Source: Clostridium culturomicium (GTDB taxonomy: Bacteria > Bacillota > Clostridia > Clostridiales > Clostridiaceae). Taken from it: a stretch of DNA of 64,000 bases. Of this stretch, positions 53,220-62,310 are shown piece by piece. The translations under genes and the position numbers were made by a program. The stretch lies in NCBI RefSeq assembly GCF_000821305.1, contig NZ_CCXK01000016.1, positions 175,033 to 239,032 on the forward strand, written 5' to 3'. Below the pieces are notes generated by a model. The model was not told the DNA's origin and ran no database searches. It saw only the letters and a program-made list of their open reading frames with translations. Position 1 is the first letter of the stretch; each line of letters begins with the position of its first letter.

Positions 53220-55139
53220 TTATTTATCTTCCTTACAAGAAATTGTATAAATAAGTATTCCAAGTGCTACGAAAATAATTGTTGCGAATATGGGACTCTG
53301 CGTTATGCTTGGAAGTATTTTTGTTCCAAAGGCAACATCTAATCCAAAAGTAGCAAAGCCAGCAACTACAATACCCATTAAAGCATCTCCTGCTACTAAC
53401 CCTGATGAAATTAGAATACCTTTTTCAACTTTAGCCTTCATCATATTTTCATCATTTTTAAACTTTCTCTCTACTAAAGTTCTCATTATACCACCAAATA
53501 GTATTCCCGCACTTAAATGTATTGGTAAATACAACCCAAGAGCAACCGGAAGTACTGGAAGCCCAGATAATTCTGCAAATACAGCAATTGAAACACCTAT
53601 AAATACTAATACCCATGGTAATTCACCAGTCATTACCCCTTCAATAACCATAGACATTAATGTTGCTTGTGGTGCTGGAACTGATTCGGAACCTATTCCA
53701 TAAGTATTGTTAAGCATTAATAATACTGCTCCAGCTACAACAGCTCCAAATACCAACCCTAAGTACATTCCTATTTGGACCTGCTTTGGTGAACCACCAA
53801 TAATAAAGGTAGTTTTTAAACTTTGTGCTGTTCCACCTGCAACTGCAATTGCTACACAGATTACTCCAGCCACAAGAACAGCCGTTACCATACCCTTTTG
53901 ACCTATGTTGCCAGTTAATTTCAAAACTGCTGTAACAAATAGAAGCGTTGCAATTGTCATTCCTGATACCGGATTGTTTGATGCTCCGATTATCCCAACC
54001 ATCCTTGCTGAAACAACTGCAAAGAAGAAAGAAAATATAACAATCATTAATGAACCAATGAAACCAGCATTAACCTGTGGTAATATCCATGATAAAATAA
54101 ACACTAAAATTGCTGCTCCAATAACCCATGTAATTGGTGGCTCTTCATTAATCCTTGTTACTTTTTCACCAGACTTTTTACCTAAACCTGCCATAGCAGA
54201 TTTAAAAGATTTAATAATTGTTGGCGCTGATTTACCTAAAGATATAAATCCTCCAGCTGCAACTGCTCCAGCTCCTATATATCTTATGTATTGGCTCCAT
54301 ATATCTGAAGCTCCCATCTCAGAAATTAATTGTGTTGATGGGAATAATGGTTCCGTAAGGCCTGTCCCTATGTATTTTATAAGTGGTATTAAACCAAGCC
54401 ACGCAACAACTGCTCCACCAAACATATATAATGAAGCTTCTGTTCCTACTATAAATCCAACTCCTAAAAGTGAAGCTAAGGTATCTATCCCAAATACCGC
54501 ACCTTGATAAGATTTCATAACCCATTCTGGTCTTTCACTCCAAAGAGCAAATCCTCCAGAAGCAAGTTTATATCCTCCACCAATTCCTAGTCCTAAAAGA
54601 ACTGTTTTGAACCCACTTCCGCCTTCACTTCCGTTTACTAGAACTTCAGCTGCAGCCATAGATTCTGGATAAACTAAATGTCCATGCTCCTCAACAATTA
54701 AAAACTTTCTTAGAGGTGTAACAAAAAATATTCCTACAAGTCCTCCTAATAAAGTTACAACTACAATAGTTGAGATTTTTAATTCTAATCCCCATAATAT
54801 AATTGCTGGCAGGATATATATTATTCCTCCTGCTATAGATTCTCCAACTGCTGCTATAGACGCAACCATATTGGCTTCTAATATATTATTTCTTTTAAAT
54901 AGACCTTTTAATAATCCTGTAGCCAATATTGCTCCAGGAATACCTGCTGCAATTGTAAGTCCAACCTTTAATCCAAGATAAGTATTAGCTGCAGCAAATA
55001 TCATTGCAAATACTGCTCCCATAATTATTGAATAAATGCTTAATTCCGGCATAGCTTGAGATGTTGGTATAAAAGGTATATATTCTTCTCCATTTATTCC
55101 ACCATAGGCGCTATGCGATAATTTTCTTCTTTCGTCCAT
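53220..55139 (-). CDS. OPT family oligopeptide transporter
   Basis: A 639-residue polytopic membrane protein with about 14-16 helices of the OPT/YSL family, of usual bacterial length. Typical segments: MIFAAANTYLGLKVGLTIAAGIPGAI near the start, NMVASIAAVGESIAGGIIYILPA, GHLVYPESMAAAEVLV, and SGMTIATLLF. It imports oligopeptides or peptide-metal complexes by proton symport. The neighbouring dipeptide epimerase and PqqD-like gene suggest peptide use. AGGAGG upstream. Confidence 0.94.
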   Translation of the reverse strand: MDERRKLSHSAYGGINGEEYIPFIPTSQAMPELSIYSIIMGAVFAMIFAAANTYLGLKVGLTIAAGIPGAILATGLLKGLFKRNNILEANMVASIAAVGESIAGGIIYILPAIILWGLELKISTIVVVTLLGGLVGIFFVTPLRKFLIVEEHGHLVYPESMAAAEVLVNGSEGGSGFKTVLLGLGIGGGYKLASGGFALWSERPEWVMKSYQGAVFGIDTLASLLGVGFIVGTEASLYMFGGAVVAWLGLIPLIKYIGTGLTEPLFPSTQLISEMGASDIWSQYIRYIGAGAVAAGGFISLGKSAPTIIKSFKSAMAGLGKKSGEKVTRINEEPPITWVIGAAILVFILSWILPQVNAGFIGSLMIVIFSFFFAVVSARMVGIIGASNNPVSGMTIATLLFVTAVLKLTGNIGQKGMVTAVLVAGVICVAIAVAGGTAQSLKTTFIIGGSPKQVQIGMYLGLVFGAVVAGAVLLMLNNTYGIGSESVPAPQATLMSMVIEGVMTGELPWVLVFIGVSIAVFAELSGLPVLPVALGLYLPIHLSAGILFGGIMRTLVERKFKNDENMMKAKVEKGILISSGLVAGDALMGIVVAGFATFGLDVAFGTKILPSITQSPIFATIIFVALGILIYTISCKEDK

Positions 55140-55314
55140 GGTACTTTCCTCCTATGTATAAAATGTATAAATATAAATCCATTTAATTCTAACATATTTC
55201 GACATTTTTAAAATACTTTTTAATTTATTTGTTATTTTCAGTAAATTTTATATTTAATCTCAGAGATTTTAACTTTTATCTTCGTTGTAAATACTATCTA
55301 TTTTCCACATAAAA

Positions 55315-55354
55315 AAGCATTAAAGAAAAGTAATTTCACTTGTCTTTAATGCTT
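55315..55354. terminator. terminator after lepB
   Basis: A perfect 12-bp stem AAGCATTAAAGA / TCTTTAATGCTT with an inner short hairpin, preceded by A and followed by T-rich sequence. Confidence 0.85.
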
Positions 55355-55359
55355 AACAT

Positions 55360-55866
55360 TTATTTTAATTTACCAAATCTATTAAAGGGAAAAATTACAA
55401 ATTTAGCTTCACCCTTAATATCTTCAAAGTTGATATATGGATTGCTCCAATATCTTGCATCAATAGAATCTCCTCGATTGTCCCCTAAGAATAAATAGCA
55501 GTCTTCTGGTATAACAAATAATCCCTGTTTATCACTTGGATTTTTAACATACTCCTCAACTAAATATTCTCCATTTATATAAACACTTCCATCGGCTTGA
55601 ATTTCAACTGTCTCGCCTGGCAATCCTACGACTCTTTTTATTAAATCCTTATCAACTTCTTCAGAATGAAAAACTAAAATGTCACCTCTTTTAATTGAAG
55701 ATTCTCTATATGTTCTTAATGTAAAAATTTTATCTCCTGGTTTTATTGTCGGATACATTGATCCAGTTGGCACTCCCACATTAAAGAATATAAACTTATT
55801 TATCAAAACGGCTAATACAACTGCAATAATAACTGGTGCAGCCCATTCTTTTAAAAATTTTACCAC
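55360..55866 (-). CDS. lepB: signal peptidase I
   Basis: A 168-residue type I signal peptidase with one N-terminal membrane helix (about 10-30), catalytic Ser 36 in VPTGSMYPT and Lys 77 in DLIKRVVGLPGE, and the C-terminal box LGDNRGDSIDARYWS. It cuts signal peptides of exported proteins at the outer face of the membrane. GTG 55866 is chosen: AGGGGGC lies 6 bases upstream, inside the frame that would otherwise start at ATG 55887. Confidence 0.93.
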   Translation of the reverse strand: MVKFLKEWAAPVIIAVVLAVLINKFIFFNVGVPTGSMYPTIKPGDKIFTLRTYRESSIKRGDILVFHSEEVDKDLIKRVVGLPGETVEIQADGSVYINGEYLVEEYVKNPSDKQGLFVIPEDCYLFLGDNRGDSIDARYWSNPYINFEDIKGEAKFVIFPFNRFGKLK

Positions 55867-56046
55867 TTTTACGCCCCCTAAATTCATGCTTTGAATATAC
55901 TATATTAATATTACCATATTTTATTTAAAAATTACCATATTATCATATAATATTTTTACTTAGTATGAATTACAAAGAAACTAAACATTTATATAATCAG
56001 TGCAAAACATACCTACTATTTAATTGCGAAAACTGCAGATACTAAT

Positions 56047-56072
56047 ATTAAATAAAGGTTGCTTTATTTAAT
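56047..56072. promoter_or_regulatory. perfect inverted repeat upstream of the pirin-like gene
   Basis: ATTAAATAAAG (56047-56057), GTTG, CTTTATTTAAT (56062-56072). It lies about 65 bases before the start in a divergent promoter region, overlapping a possible -35 (TTGCTT). Candidate operator. Confidence 0.45.
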
Positions 56073-56134
56073 TATAATGAATTATATTAAAATTTCTTTG
56101 TGTTTTACGCAAATATTTATAAGGAGGTAATATT

Positions 56135-56866
56135 TTGAATAATAGAAGGATTAATGCATCTGATATGGATGAAGATTTATCATATATAAAAACTACTTAT
56201 AATTTGTCACCCTCTATTAAAGAAAATGGTAAAAAAAGCTGTATAAAATCAATAAAAAATATTACCTTAGTTCCTCGCTCTGGAACGCATAATAACTTTA
56301 AATTAAAAGAAGAAGTTATTATATATATAATTAGCGGTTCTCTTCAGTATTCTGATAATATAGGAAATACCAAAGAATTAACCCGAGGAAATATAGTTTA
56401 TATAAATGCCGGACAAGGTATAACCTATGAAATTTTCAATAACGGCTGTGATTTAGTTGATTTTATAGAGATTAATACAGAGCCTTATATGTCTACCGAT
56501 GCTAAAGTTAAGTCTCAAATTGAATATTATACACCTAAAGTATTATATTCTATAGACGAAAATATTCCCGAAAATCAATGGAAATATAGAATAAGTTCCA
56601 AAAATGGACTTGCCCCTATAAGATCCTATTGTGATATCAATGTTTATTCCTTAAGCTTAAATTCTGGCGAAATTACAGATTTCAAAGTGAATAGACATCG
56701 TCAAGCCTACTTACTTCAAGGCTTTGGTGGAAGCATATTTAAAGGATATAATACTAAAGAAGAACTTACTTTAGTGGGTGCCGATGGATTAAAAATAAAT
56801 GATGAGGTATTTGAACTAAAAAGTGATATTAATAGTAATTTCTTGTTTATTGAAACCTTTAATTAA
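56135..56866 (+). CDS. pirin-like bicupin lacking metal ligands
   Basis: A 243-residue protein with the pirin pattern: an N-terminal cupin (HNNFKLKEEVIIYIISGSLQYSDNIGNTKELTRGNIVYINAGQGITYEI) and a degenerate C-terminal cupin. In pirins the metal is held by HPHRG-type and GIxHSE motifs; here these are THNNF and GITYEI, so the usual three His are mostly absent. A regulatory or structural role is more likely than quercetinase activity. The start is TTG 56135 with AAGGAGG 7 bases upstream. Confidence 0.75.
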   Translation: MNNRRINASDMDEDLSYIKTTYNLSPSIKENGKKSCIKSIKNITLVPRSGTHNNFKLKEEVIIYIISGSLQYSDNIGNTKELTRGNIVYINAGQGITYEIFNNGCDLVDFIEINTEPYMSTDAKVKSQIEYYTPKVLYSIDENIPENQWKYRISSKNGLAPIRSYCDINVYSLSLNSGEITDFKVNRHRQAYLLQGFGGSIFKGYNTKEELTLVGADGLKINDEVFELKSDINSNFLFIETFN

Positions 56867-56871
56867 TAATT

Positions 56872-56922
56872 AAAATGAATATTAAATGAAACCTTTAAAG
56901 TTCCTTTTAATATTCATTTTTT
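56872..56922. terminator. bidirectional terminator
   Basis: A perfect 15-bp stem AAAATGAATATTAAA / TTTAATATTCATTTT (56872-56886 with 56906-56920) between the pirin-like and DHHW genes. Confidence 0.88.
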
Positions 56923-56929
56923 ATAAAGA

Positions 56930-58039
56930 TTAAAATTTAAATTTAATCAAGTTTGTATCCTTTGAAAAATTCATAAAGTTATATAAAACTAATATATTAT
57001 TAAATTTTTCTTCACTAATATAATTAGATAATTGTGGCATAAAAGCTCTTAAATCTATAACATGAATTTCTTCAAAGTTTTGTGTTAAAAATGGTACCAT
57101 TGAATTTGCAAAGGAATCTTTAATTACAAGTAACTTCTTACCATTATTTAAGTCTCTATTTTTTATTATTGTTAATGGATTATTCCCTCTTAAAAAAATA
57201 GAGTATTTATCTCTCGCATTTAAATATGAAAAATCATAAAGACTATCATAAGTTTCTGCTCCTATTTTCATCTCAATATTAGAAATATCATAATATGTTA
57301 ATACATCAGGTTCCAATTTAAAAGGCTTTGCCTTAGAAAAGAATGTACCATAAAAGTTATCAACATTATTTTCTTTAAGTTCATTTAAATTTATTGGCTT
57401 CTCACCTATTTCTTCAATATAATCTTTATAAGCTAAATAAGCACCATTTATATTCCAATGATGATCAGTTTTATAGTAAAGCTGATTTTCTTTATTTTCT
57501 TGAAACAACTTTACTATATTGAGTTTTCTTCCACCATCAAGTTCATTATATATAAACTTTATTTCTTCCTCTTGATTTATAAGTGGTGCTTCTTCTGGAA
57601 GCATTTCTTTATAAACTTCATAGGAACTAGGAACAATCATTACAGATACATCACTACCCAGTTCTTCAGCATTTTTTATAAAAATATTTAATGCATTTAT
57701 ATTGGTTATAACTCTATCCGTATCTAAAGCATCAAACTTATCAAAAAGATAGTTATTCTTCCCATAAATAACTCCATTATTTTCAATCTTACCAAGAACA
57801 TACTCACTTCTTGATTTAAGATCTATCCATAAATCCCTTCCAATAAACTGGTCATTTATATATTCTTCATATTTCTTTGAAAATGAACCATTAATCGCTC
57901 CTTCAACTGTAAATTTCACCTTTGAAGCCAGCTTTCTATTTTCTAATTCTGAATATATTTTTTCTGGATTAATAAGGTCAAAAATAGTTAATAAAAATAA
58001 CAATACTATAAATGCATATAATAAAGGGTACTTCTTCAT
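56930..58039 (-). CDS. DHHW family protein (AlgX/AlgJ-like SGNH fold)
   Basis: A 369-residue protein with an N-terminal membrane anchor (about 7-24) and an extracytoplasmic domain. The name-giving motif is TDHHWN (about 205), and a Ser/Asp block VIKDSFANSMVPFL occurs later; together they resemble the SGNH-like catalytic sets of AlgX/AlgJ. Such proteins work with an MBOAT partner to O-acylate surface polysaccharide. The MBOAT gene ends 10 bases before its start, so they are one operon. Target polymer unknown. Confidence 0.85.
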   Translation of the reverse strand: MKKYPLLYAFIVLLFLLTIFDLINPEKIYSELENRKLASKVKFTVEGAINGSFSKKYEEYINDQFIGRDLWIDLKSRSEYVLGKIENNGVIYGKNNYLFDKFDALDTDRVITNINALNIFIKNAEELGSDVSVMIVPSSYEVYKEMLPEEAPLINQEEEIKFIYNELDGGRKLNIVKLFQENKENQLYYKTDHHWNINGAYLAYKDYIEEIGEKPINLNELKENNVDNFYGTFFSKAKPFKLEPDVLTYYDISNIEMKIGAETYDSLYDFSYLNARDKYSIFLRGNNPLTIIKNRDLNNGKKLLVIKDSFANSMVPFLTQNFEEIHVIDLRAFMPQLSNYISEEKFNNILVLYNFMNFSKDTNLIKFKF

Positions 58040-58049
58040 AATCTCCCTC

Positions 58050-59426
58050 CTAAAATCTAAAGTATAAAAATGGGTTATAAGTTGAATCCACTAGATATGC
58101 TACTGCAACAATGAAAATTAAAATCATTATAATTGCATTTATATTTTTATTCCTTACAACCTTTTTATATAAATTTTCAATTAAAGGTGTTGAAAATACT
58201 ATAGCTAAAACTAATGTAACACCATAATTTCTCAAATAATATATCCAATCTGTGCCACCATTAAAGTTAAACATTATAGTCATCAATTCTTTCAGCCTTG
58301 CTAAATCCGTCACAGCAAATAAAGCCCATCCAATGATTAAAAATAAAATTACATATACATGAGAAATAATTTTATGTTCATTTAAAATTTTAATAAATCC
58401 TAGTTTTTCTATGGAAATTAATATGAAGAAAAAAAGTCCCCACATAATAAAATTATAACTTGCTCCATGCCAAAATCCCGTTAAAAACCACACAATAAAT
58501 AAATTAAGCATTATTCTTCCACTAGAGACTCTATTTCCACCTAAAGGTATATAAACATATTCTCTAAACCAAGAACCTAAAGTAATATGCCATCTTCTCC
58601 AAAATTCAGACATGCTCCTTGCTATATATGGATGATTGAAATTCGTTGGAAAATTAAATCCAAGCATCTTTCCAAGTCCTATTGCCATTAAGGAATATCC
58701 ACTAAAATCAAAATAGATTTGAAGGCCAAATGCAATTATCCCAAGCCATGCAAGAGGTGTTGATATGCTCATAAACCCCAATGCTTCAACTTCTGTCCAA
58801 AGCATTCCTATATTATTTGCAATTAATACCTTTCTACCAAGTCCAACTATAAATAATTCTACACCTTCTTGAATTTGATTTTTATCAACTGTTCTTTCGA
58901 CTAACTCCTTATTTATATCCGTATACTTTACAATTGGACCAGCAATTAATTGTGGAAATAAACATACAAAAGCCCCAAAATTAATAATATTTTTTTCTGC
59001 TTTAACATTCCCCCTAAAAACATCTATGGTGTAGGACATAGTTTGAAAGGTATAAAAACTTATCCCTAATGGTAATGTCACTTTCACATGATTTAATGCT
59101 AAATCAAAAATACTATTTATATTATCTATAAAGAAATTAAAATACTTAAAGAAAAATAACATTCCCAAATTAAAACAAACAGATATACATAAAAACAATA
59201 TTGTTGCTTTCTTTTTTCCCCTGTACTTTTCTATTCCAAGACTAGCAAAATAATCAACAAAGATCGATGCAAACATTATAAAAATGTACTTTATCTCTCC
59301 CCATGAGTAAAATACCAGGCTTAAAATCAAAAGAGTAAAATTTTTATACTTTTTCGGAGTTAAAAAATATAATATAAGTGCTACTGGTAAAAATCTAAAT
59401 ATAAACAATATACTACTAAAAACCAT
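58050..59426 (-). CDS. MBOAT family O-acyltransferase (AlgI-like)
   Basis: A 458-residue membrane-bound O-acyltransferase with about 11 helices. The AlgI/DltB signatures are visible: FLPVALILYFLTPKKYKN at the start, PLGISFYTFQTMSYTIDVFRG, FPQLIAGPIVKY, FRSEFWRRWHITLGSWFR-like block (SMSEFWRRWHITLGSWFREYVYIPLGG) and the catalytic His in FWHGASYNF. It passes acyl groups across the membrane to the DHHW partner for polymer O-acetylation. Ribosome site AAGGAG. Confidence 0.92.
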   Translation of the reverse strand: MVFSSILFIFRFLPVALILYFLTPKKYKNFTLLILSLVFYSWGEIKYIFIMFASIFVDYFASLGIEKYRGKKKATILFLCISVCFNLGMLFFFKYFNFFIDNINSIFDLALNHVKVTLPLGISFYTFQTMSYTIDVFRGNVKAEKNIINFGAFVCLFPQLIAGPIVKYTDINKELVERTVDKNQIQEGVELFIVGLGRKVLIANNIGMLWTEVEALGFMSISTPLAWLGIIAFGLQIYFDFSGYSLMAIGLGKMLGFNFPTNFNHPYIARSMSEFWRRWHITLGSWFREYVYIPLGGNRVSSGRIMLNLFIVWFLTGFWHGASYNFIMWGLFFFILISIEKLGFIKILNEHKIISHVYVILFLIIGWALFAVTDLARLKELMTIMFNFNGGTDWIYYLRNYGVTLVLAIVFSTPLIENLYKKVVRNKNINAIIMILIFIVAVAYLVDSTYNPFLYFRF

Positions 59427-59529
59427 TACTGCTCCTTCTTTAAACTATGCTTAACAAGAATTCTTGAAGCACATAAATCTTTCCCTATTCATTATTATTT
59501 TTGTTGCTTAACTACACTATATATAATAA

Positions 59530-59569
59530 AATGCCTCAAAAATGCATATAAATACACTTCTAAGGCATT
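59530..59569 (-). terminator. hairpin after the DUF4358 gene
   Basis: AATGCCT / AGGCATT (7 bp) with a long loop that can extend with inner pairs; the minus-strand side continues TTATTATA. It may only partly separate the lipoprotein gene from the MBOAT gene. Confidence 0.6.
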
Positions 59570-59591
59570 AAAACATCTATTATCTAAACTC

Positions 59592-60092
59592 TTATTTTAA
59601 AGCATCCTTTATAAGATTAGCTGCTTTCTCAGAGAAATTAGTTCCTGTTTCATCATAATCTGGAACTACAGTTAATATAACATAATTTCCTGCTGTTTCT
59701 AATGCTGCACCTTCAACTGCCTCTGGTTCACCTGGGTATAGCGCTAATGCTTTTAAATCTTTTAAATATTCTTCTAAAGAAGCTTTTACTGCATCTACTT
59801 TGCCTTCTTTAGCTTTTATTACAGCTACTGTTTCAAGACCAGTGTTCATCATACCTTTTTGTATAGTATATTCTTCAATATCGTCAAGCTTTAAGTGAAA
59901 AGTAGTTTCAGCTAATTCTCCCTCAACCGGACCTAGCATTCTCATTTGTATTTCTTCATTTTCAAGTACAGTGTTAACTAAATCAGCTGTAGGTACATCT
60001 TTAGTAGATGAAGAATCTCCACCCTTACTTCCGCATCCTACTAAACCTAAAACCATAACTCCAGCTAAAATAACACTAAGTATTTTCTTCAT
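59592..60092 (-). CDS. DUF4358 lipoprotein
   Basis: A 166-residue lipoprotein with a signal peptide and lipobox LVGCGS (Cys at about residue 20). The mature part matches DUF4358 (acidic, with QMRMLGPVEGEL and a VPDYDE segment). In clostridia DUF4358 genes often sit with DHHW and MBOAT genes, as here, so it is probably part of the same surface O-acylation system. ATG 60092 lies 11 bases after GAGGAGG; TTG 60098 is an alternative with tighter spacing. Confidence 0.8.
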   Translation of the reverse strand: MKKILSVILAGVMVLGLVGCGSKGGDSSSTKDVPTADLVNTVLENEEIQMRMLGPVEGELAETTFHLKLDDIEEYTIQKGMMNTGLETVAVIKAKEGKVDAVKASLEEYLKDLKALALYPGEPEAVEGAALETAGNYVILTVVPDYDETGTNFSEKAANLIKDALK

Positions 60093-60443
60093 AATCAATC
60101 GTTCCTCCTCAAATTCTATATGTTTGTGATTATTATACTATTTATACGCAAATAAAATCCCATCGTATCATTTATTTTTCATTTTTTTCTTTTAAAAACA
60201 TTATAATCTATCTAATTTCCCTCAAATTTTGTTATATTCTTTCATTTTTTGCTATATATAAAATGTTAAAAAGGATTTATGAATTGTTTGAAGAATAATT
60301 TAGACAATAAAATCTAACTTGCTGTTTTAACTAAATTGTATGTTACTTTATAAATTATCTTATCTTTACAAATAGAAACTAACTTTACATATGTGATTTA
60401 TAAAATACATATAAATAATAAAAGGCTTTTCTTTGGAGGTAAT
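60093..60443. other. divergent intergenic region, no clear element
   Basis: About 350 AT-rich bases between the divergent DUF4358 and Ppx/GppA genes. Promoters for both must be here, but no convincing -35/-10 pair, riboswitch or repeat copy was identified. Confidence 0.5.
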
Positions 60444-61400
60444 ATGGGTACCCTTAGCATCATTGATATTGGTTCTAATACAATTCATTTACTTATAGTA
60501 GATATACCAAGCAAAGACAGGTTTCGTATTCTATACGAAGATAAAGAACATCTAAGATTAGGCTCTGAACTAGCAACAAATAAAGTAATAAGCAACATAA
60601 AAATAGCAGATACTTTAACAATTTTAAAAAAATATATAAGTATTTCAAATACCTTTAAAGCTTCTAGTATCATTGCAGTCGCAACTGAAGCTTTAAGATC
60701 TGCTGAAAACAACCACTATATTTTAGACTTAATAAAAACTAAACTTGGTCTTCCCATAAAACTATTATCATCTCATGAAGAAGCTTACCTTGCATTCTTA
60801 GGTGTAAAAAAGACCTTTAACATTCCTAAAGGCATAATTATTGATAGTGGTGGTGCAAGCACAGAATTTATTGGTGTAATTAACAATTCTTTTGTTACTT
60901 CAGCTAGCATTCCACTAGGAGCCATAAATGTTACTGAAAAAATCCATGTTGATTCAAATGGTAAATTTATTTTCTGTGAATATACACAAGATTATTTTAA
61001 TGAACTTTTTTCAAAAATAAGATGGATTAATGAATTTAATAATTCAACTTTAATTGGTATTGGTGGTACCTTGAAAAATTTTAGAAACATTTATAATAAT
61101 TTAAATGTAAAGTCACTCCCTAATAACTTCATTACTGAAATGTCGCTTGATGAATTAAATTCTCTATGCAATTTTCTAAAAAAACTATCATTAAGTGAAA
61201 GAAAAGCTCTTAAGGGGCTCTCATCTAAAAGAAGTGATATTATTTTAGGTGGCTGTGAAATTATCAATAACTTTGTTAAATATTTAAATTTTGATAAAAT
61301 TATTCTCAGTGAATCTGGCTTAAGAACCGGAGTTCTATTCCACTACATGGATATAATTTTTGATCATAATATAGATAAAAACAAATCTATTATTTCATAA
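60444..61400 (+). CDS. Ppx/GppA phosphatase family protein
   Basis: A 318-residue ASKHA-fold phosphatase with the family motifs: IDIGSNTIHLLIVD (about 6-20), AVATEALRSAEN, SHEEAYLAFLGV, IIDSGGASTEFIGV (second phosphate loop) and GIGGTLKNF. It could hydrolyse polyphosphate or pppGpp; these are not told apart by sequence. It lacks the C-terminal HD-like domain of longer Ppx proteins. ATG 60444 is chosen because GGAGGT lies just upstream; the frame reaches back to 60393 without a ribosome site. Confidence 0.88.
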   Translation: MGTLSIIDIGSNTIHLLIVDIPSKDRFRILYEDKEHLRLGSELATNKVISNIKIADTLTILKKYISISNTFKASSIIAVATEALRSAENNHYILDLIKTKLGLPIKLLSSHEEAYLAFLGVKKTFNIPKGIIIDSGGASTEFIGVINNSFVTSASIPLGAINVTEKIHVDSNGKFIFCEYTQDYFNELFSKIRWINEFNNSTLIGIGGTLKNFRNIYNNLNVKSLPNNFITEMSLDELNSLCNFLKKLSLSERKALKGLSSKRSDIILGGCEIINNFVKYLNFDKIILSESGLRTGVLFHYMDIIFDHNIDKNKSIIS

Positions 61401-61401
61401 A

Positions 61402-61430
61402 AAAATGGGATATACTATATCCCAATTTTT
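61402..61430. terminator. terminator between convergent genes
   Basis: TGGGATATACTATATCCCA flanked by A and T runs; it serves both Ppx/GppA and the thioesterase gene. Confidence 0.8.
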
Positions 61431-62170
61431 TATCTATAATTAACCTTACACTGGAAGAATTCCAATAATGAATCCTCATTAGTTCCATTTATATAGTATA
61501 TTTTCTCTGCTACTTCCTCTGAATAGATATTTAACTTCAGTGTATCCTCAGCCTTTATTTCCTTAACATAATTTATCTGCATGCTTGCTATTTCATGTTC
61601 TTCATGCCACTTTAATGAAAAGCAGTCTTCTACAAAAGATACATATTTAGCATTATTAACATGGTTATTTGCATCTATTTCATTATAATATAAAGCTCTA
61701 TTAATAACTAAAGGTTCATCTCCAGGCATTTTTAATTTTTTCAAACCTTCATGTCCTTTATTATCCACATCAACATTTATAATATCAATTGGACATACCT
61801 TTGGTTTTTGAGGGAACTTAGTCTTTGCATCTACCATCAAATAATATAAAGTTGCATTACCTATTATATTCTCTTTACCATCTAATATTGTAAATCTTCT
61901 TACACAGAATAATTTCTCACATCCTGCAAGCTCAGTCTCAATTATTACCTCTTCACAAGCTCCTGGATACCTCTCCATATTAAGCTTCATCCTTGATACT
62001 ACCCAAAACAATCCATGATTCATCATATTTTCAAATCCCAGCCCTATACTTGTTCCATGTACCTCTGCCGTATGCTGGATATAATCCATTATAGTAAATA
62101 ATTTAACCTTTCCCCTAAAATCAACCTCATGAAATTTCACAACAAATCTCTCTCTATGAGTCATCTTCAT
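61430..62170 (-). CDS. acyl-ACP thioesterase
   Basis: A 246-residue double-hotdog thioesterase (PF01643). The first hotdog has FHEVDFRGKVKLFTIMDYIQHTAEVHGTSIGLG and the second has YNEIDANNHVNNAKYVSFVEDCF, with the Asn-His pair (NNHVNN) and downstream Cys/Glu typical of bacterial and plant acyl-ACP thioesterases. It releases fatty acids from ACP and ends chain growth. ATG 62170 is chosen because GGGAGGT lies 8 bases upstream; the frame extends to 62218 without one. Confidence 0.9.
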   Translation of the reverse strand: MKMTHRERFVVKFHEVDFRGKVKLFTIMDYIQHTAEVHGTSIGLGFENMMNHGLFWVVSRMKLNMERYPGACEEVIIETELAGCEKLFCVRRFTILDGKENIIGNATLYYLMVDAKTKFPQKPKVCPIDIINVDVDNKGHEGLKKLKMPGDEPLVINRALYYNEIDANNHVNNAKYVSFVEDCFSLKWHEEHEIASMQINYVKEIKAEDTLKLNIYSEEVAEKIYYINGTNEDSLLEFFQCKVNYR

Positions 62171-62310
62171 AATAATAAACCTCCCTTGTACAACCCTATG
62201 CATTATTAATAAACTCAAGTATCTAAATAAAATATTAGCACTCTCACTTGTGGATTAAATAATAAAATTAGTATATCATAATTTGTATATTAACGTTAAG
62301 GAGAAATAAT

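Noticed and set aside
53290..54507. Long plus-strand frames opposite the OPT transporter
   Set aside because: They are antisense shadows of a strongly supported membrane protein, rich in Thr/Pro/Ile as expected from reversed helices, with no ribosome sites.
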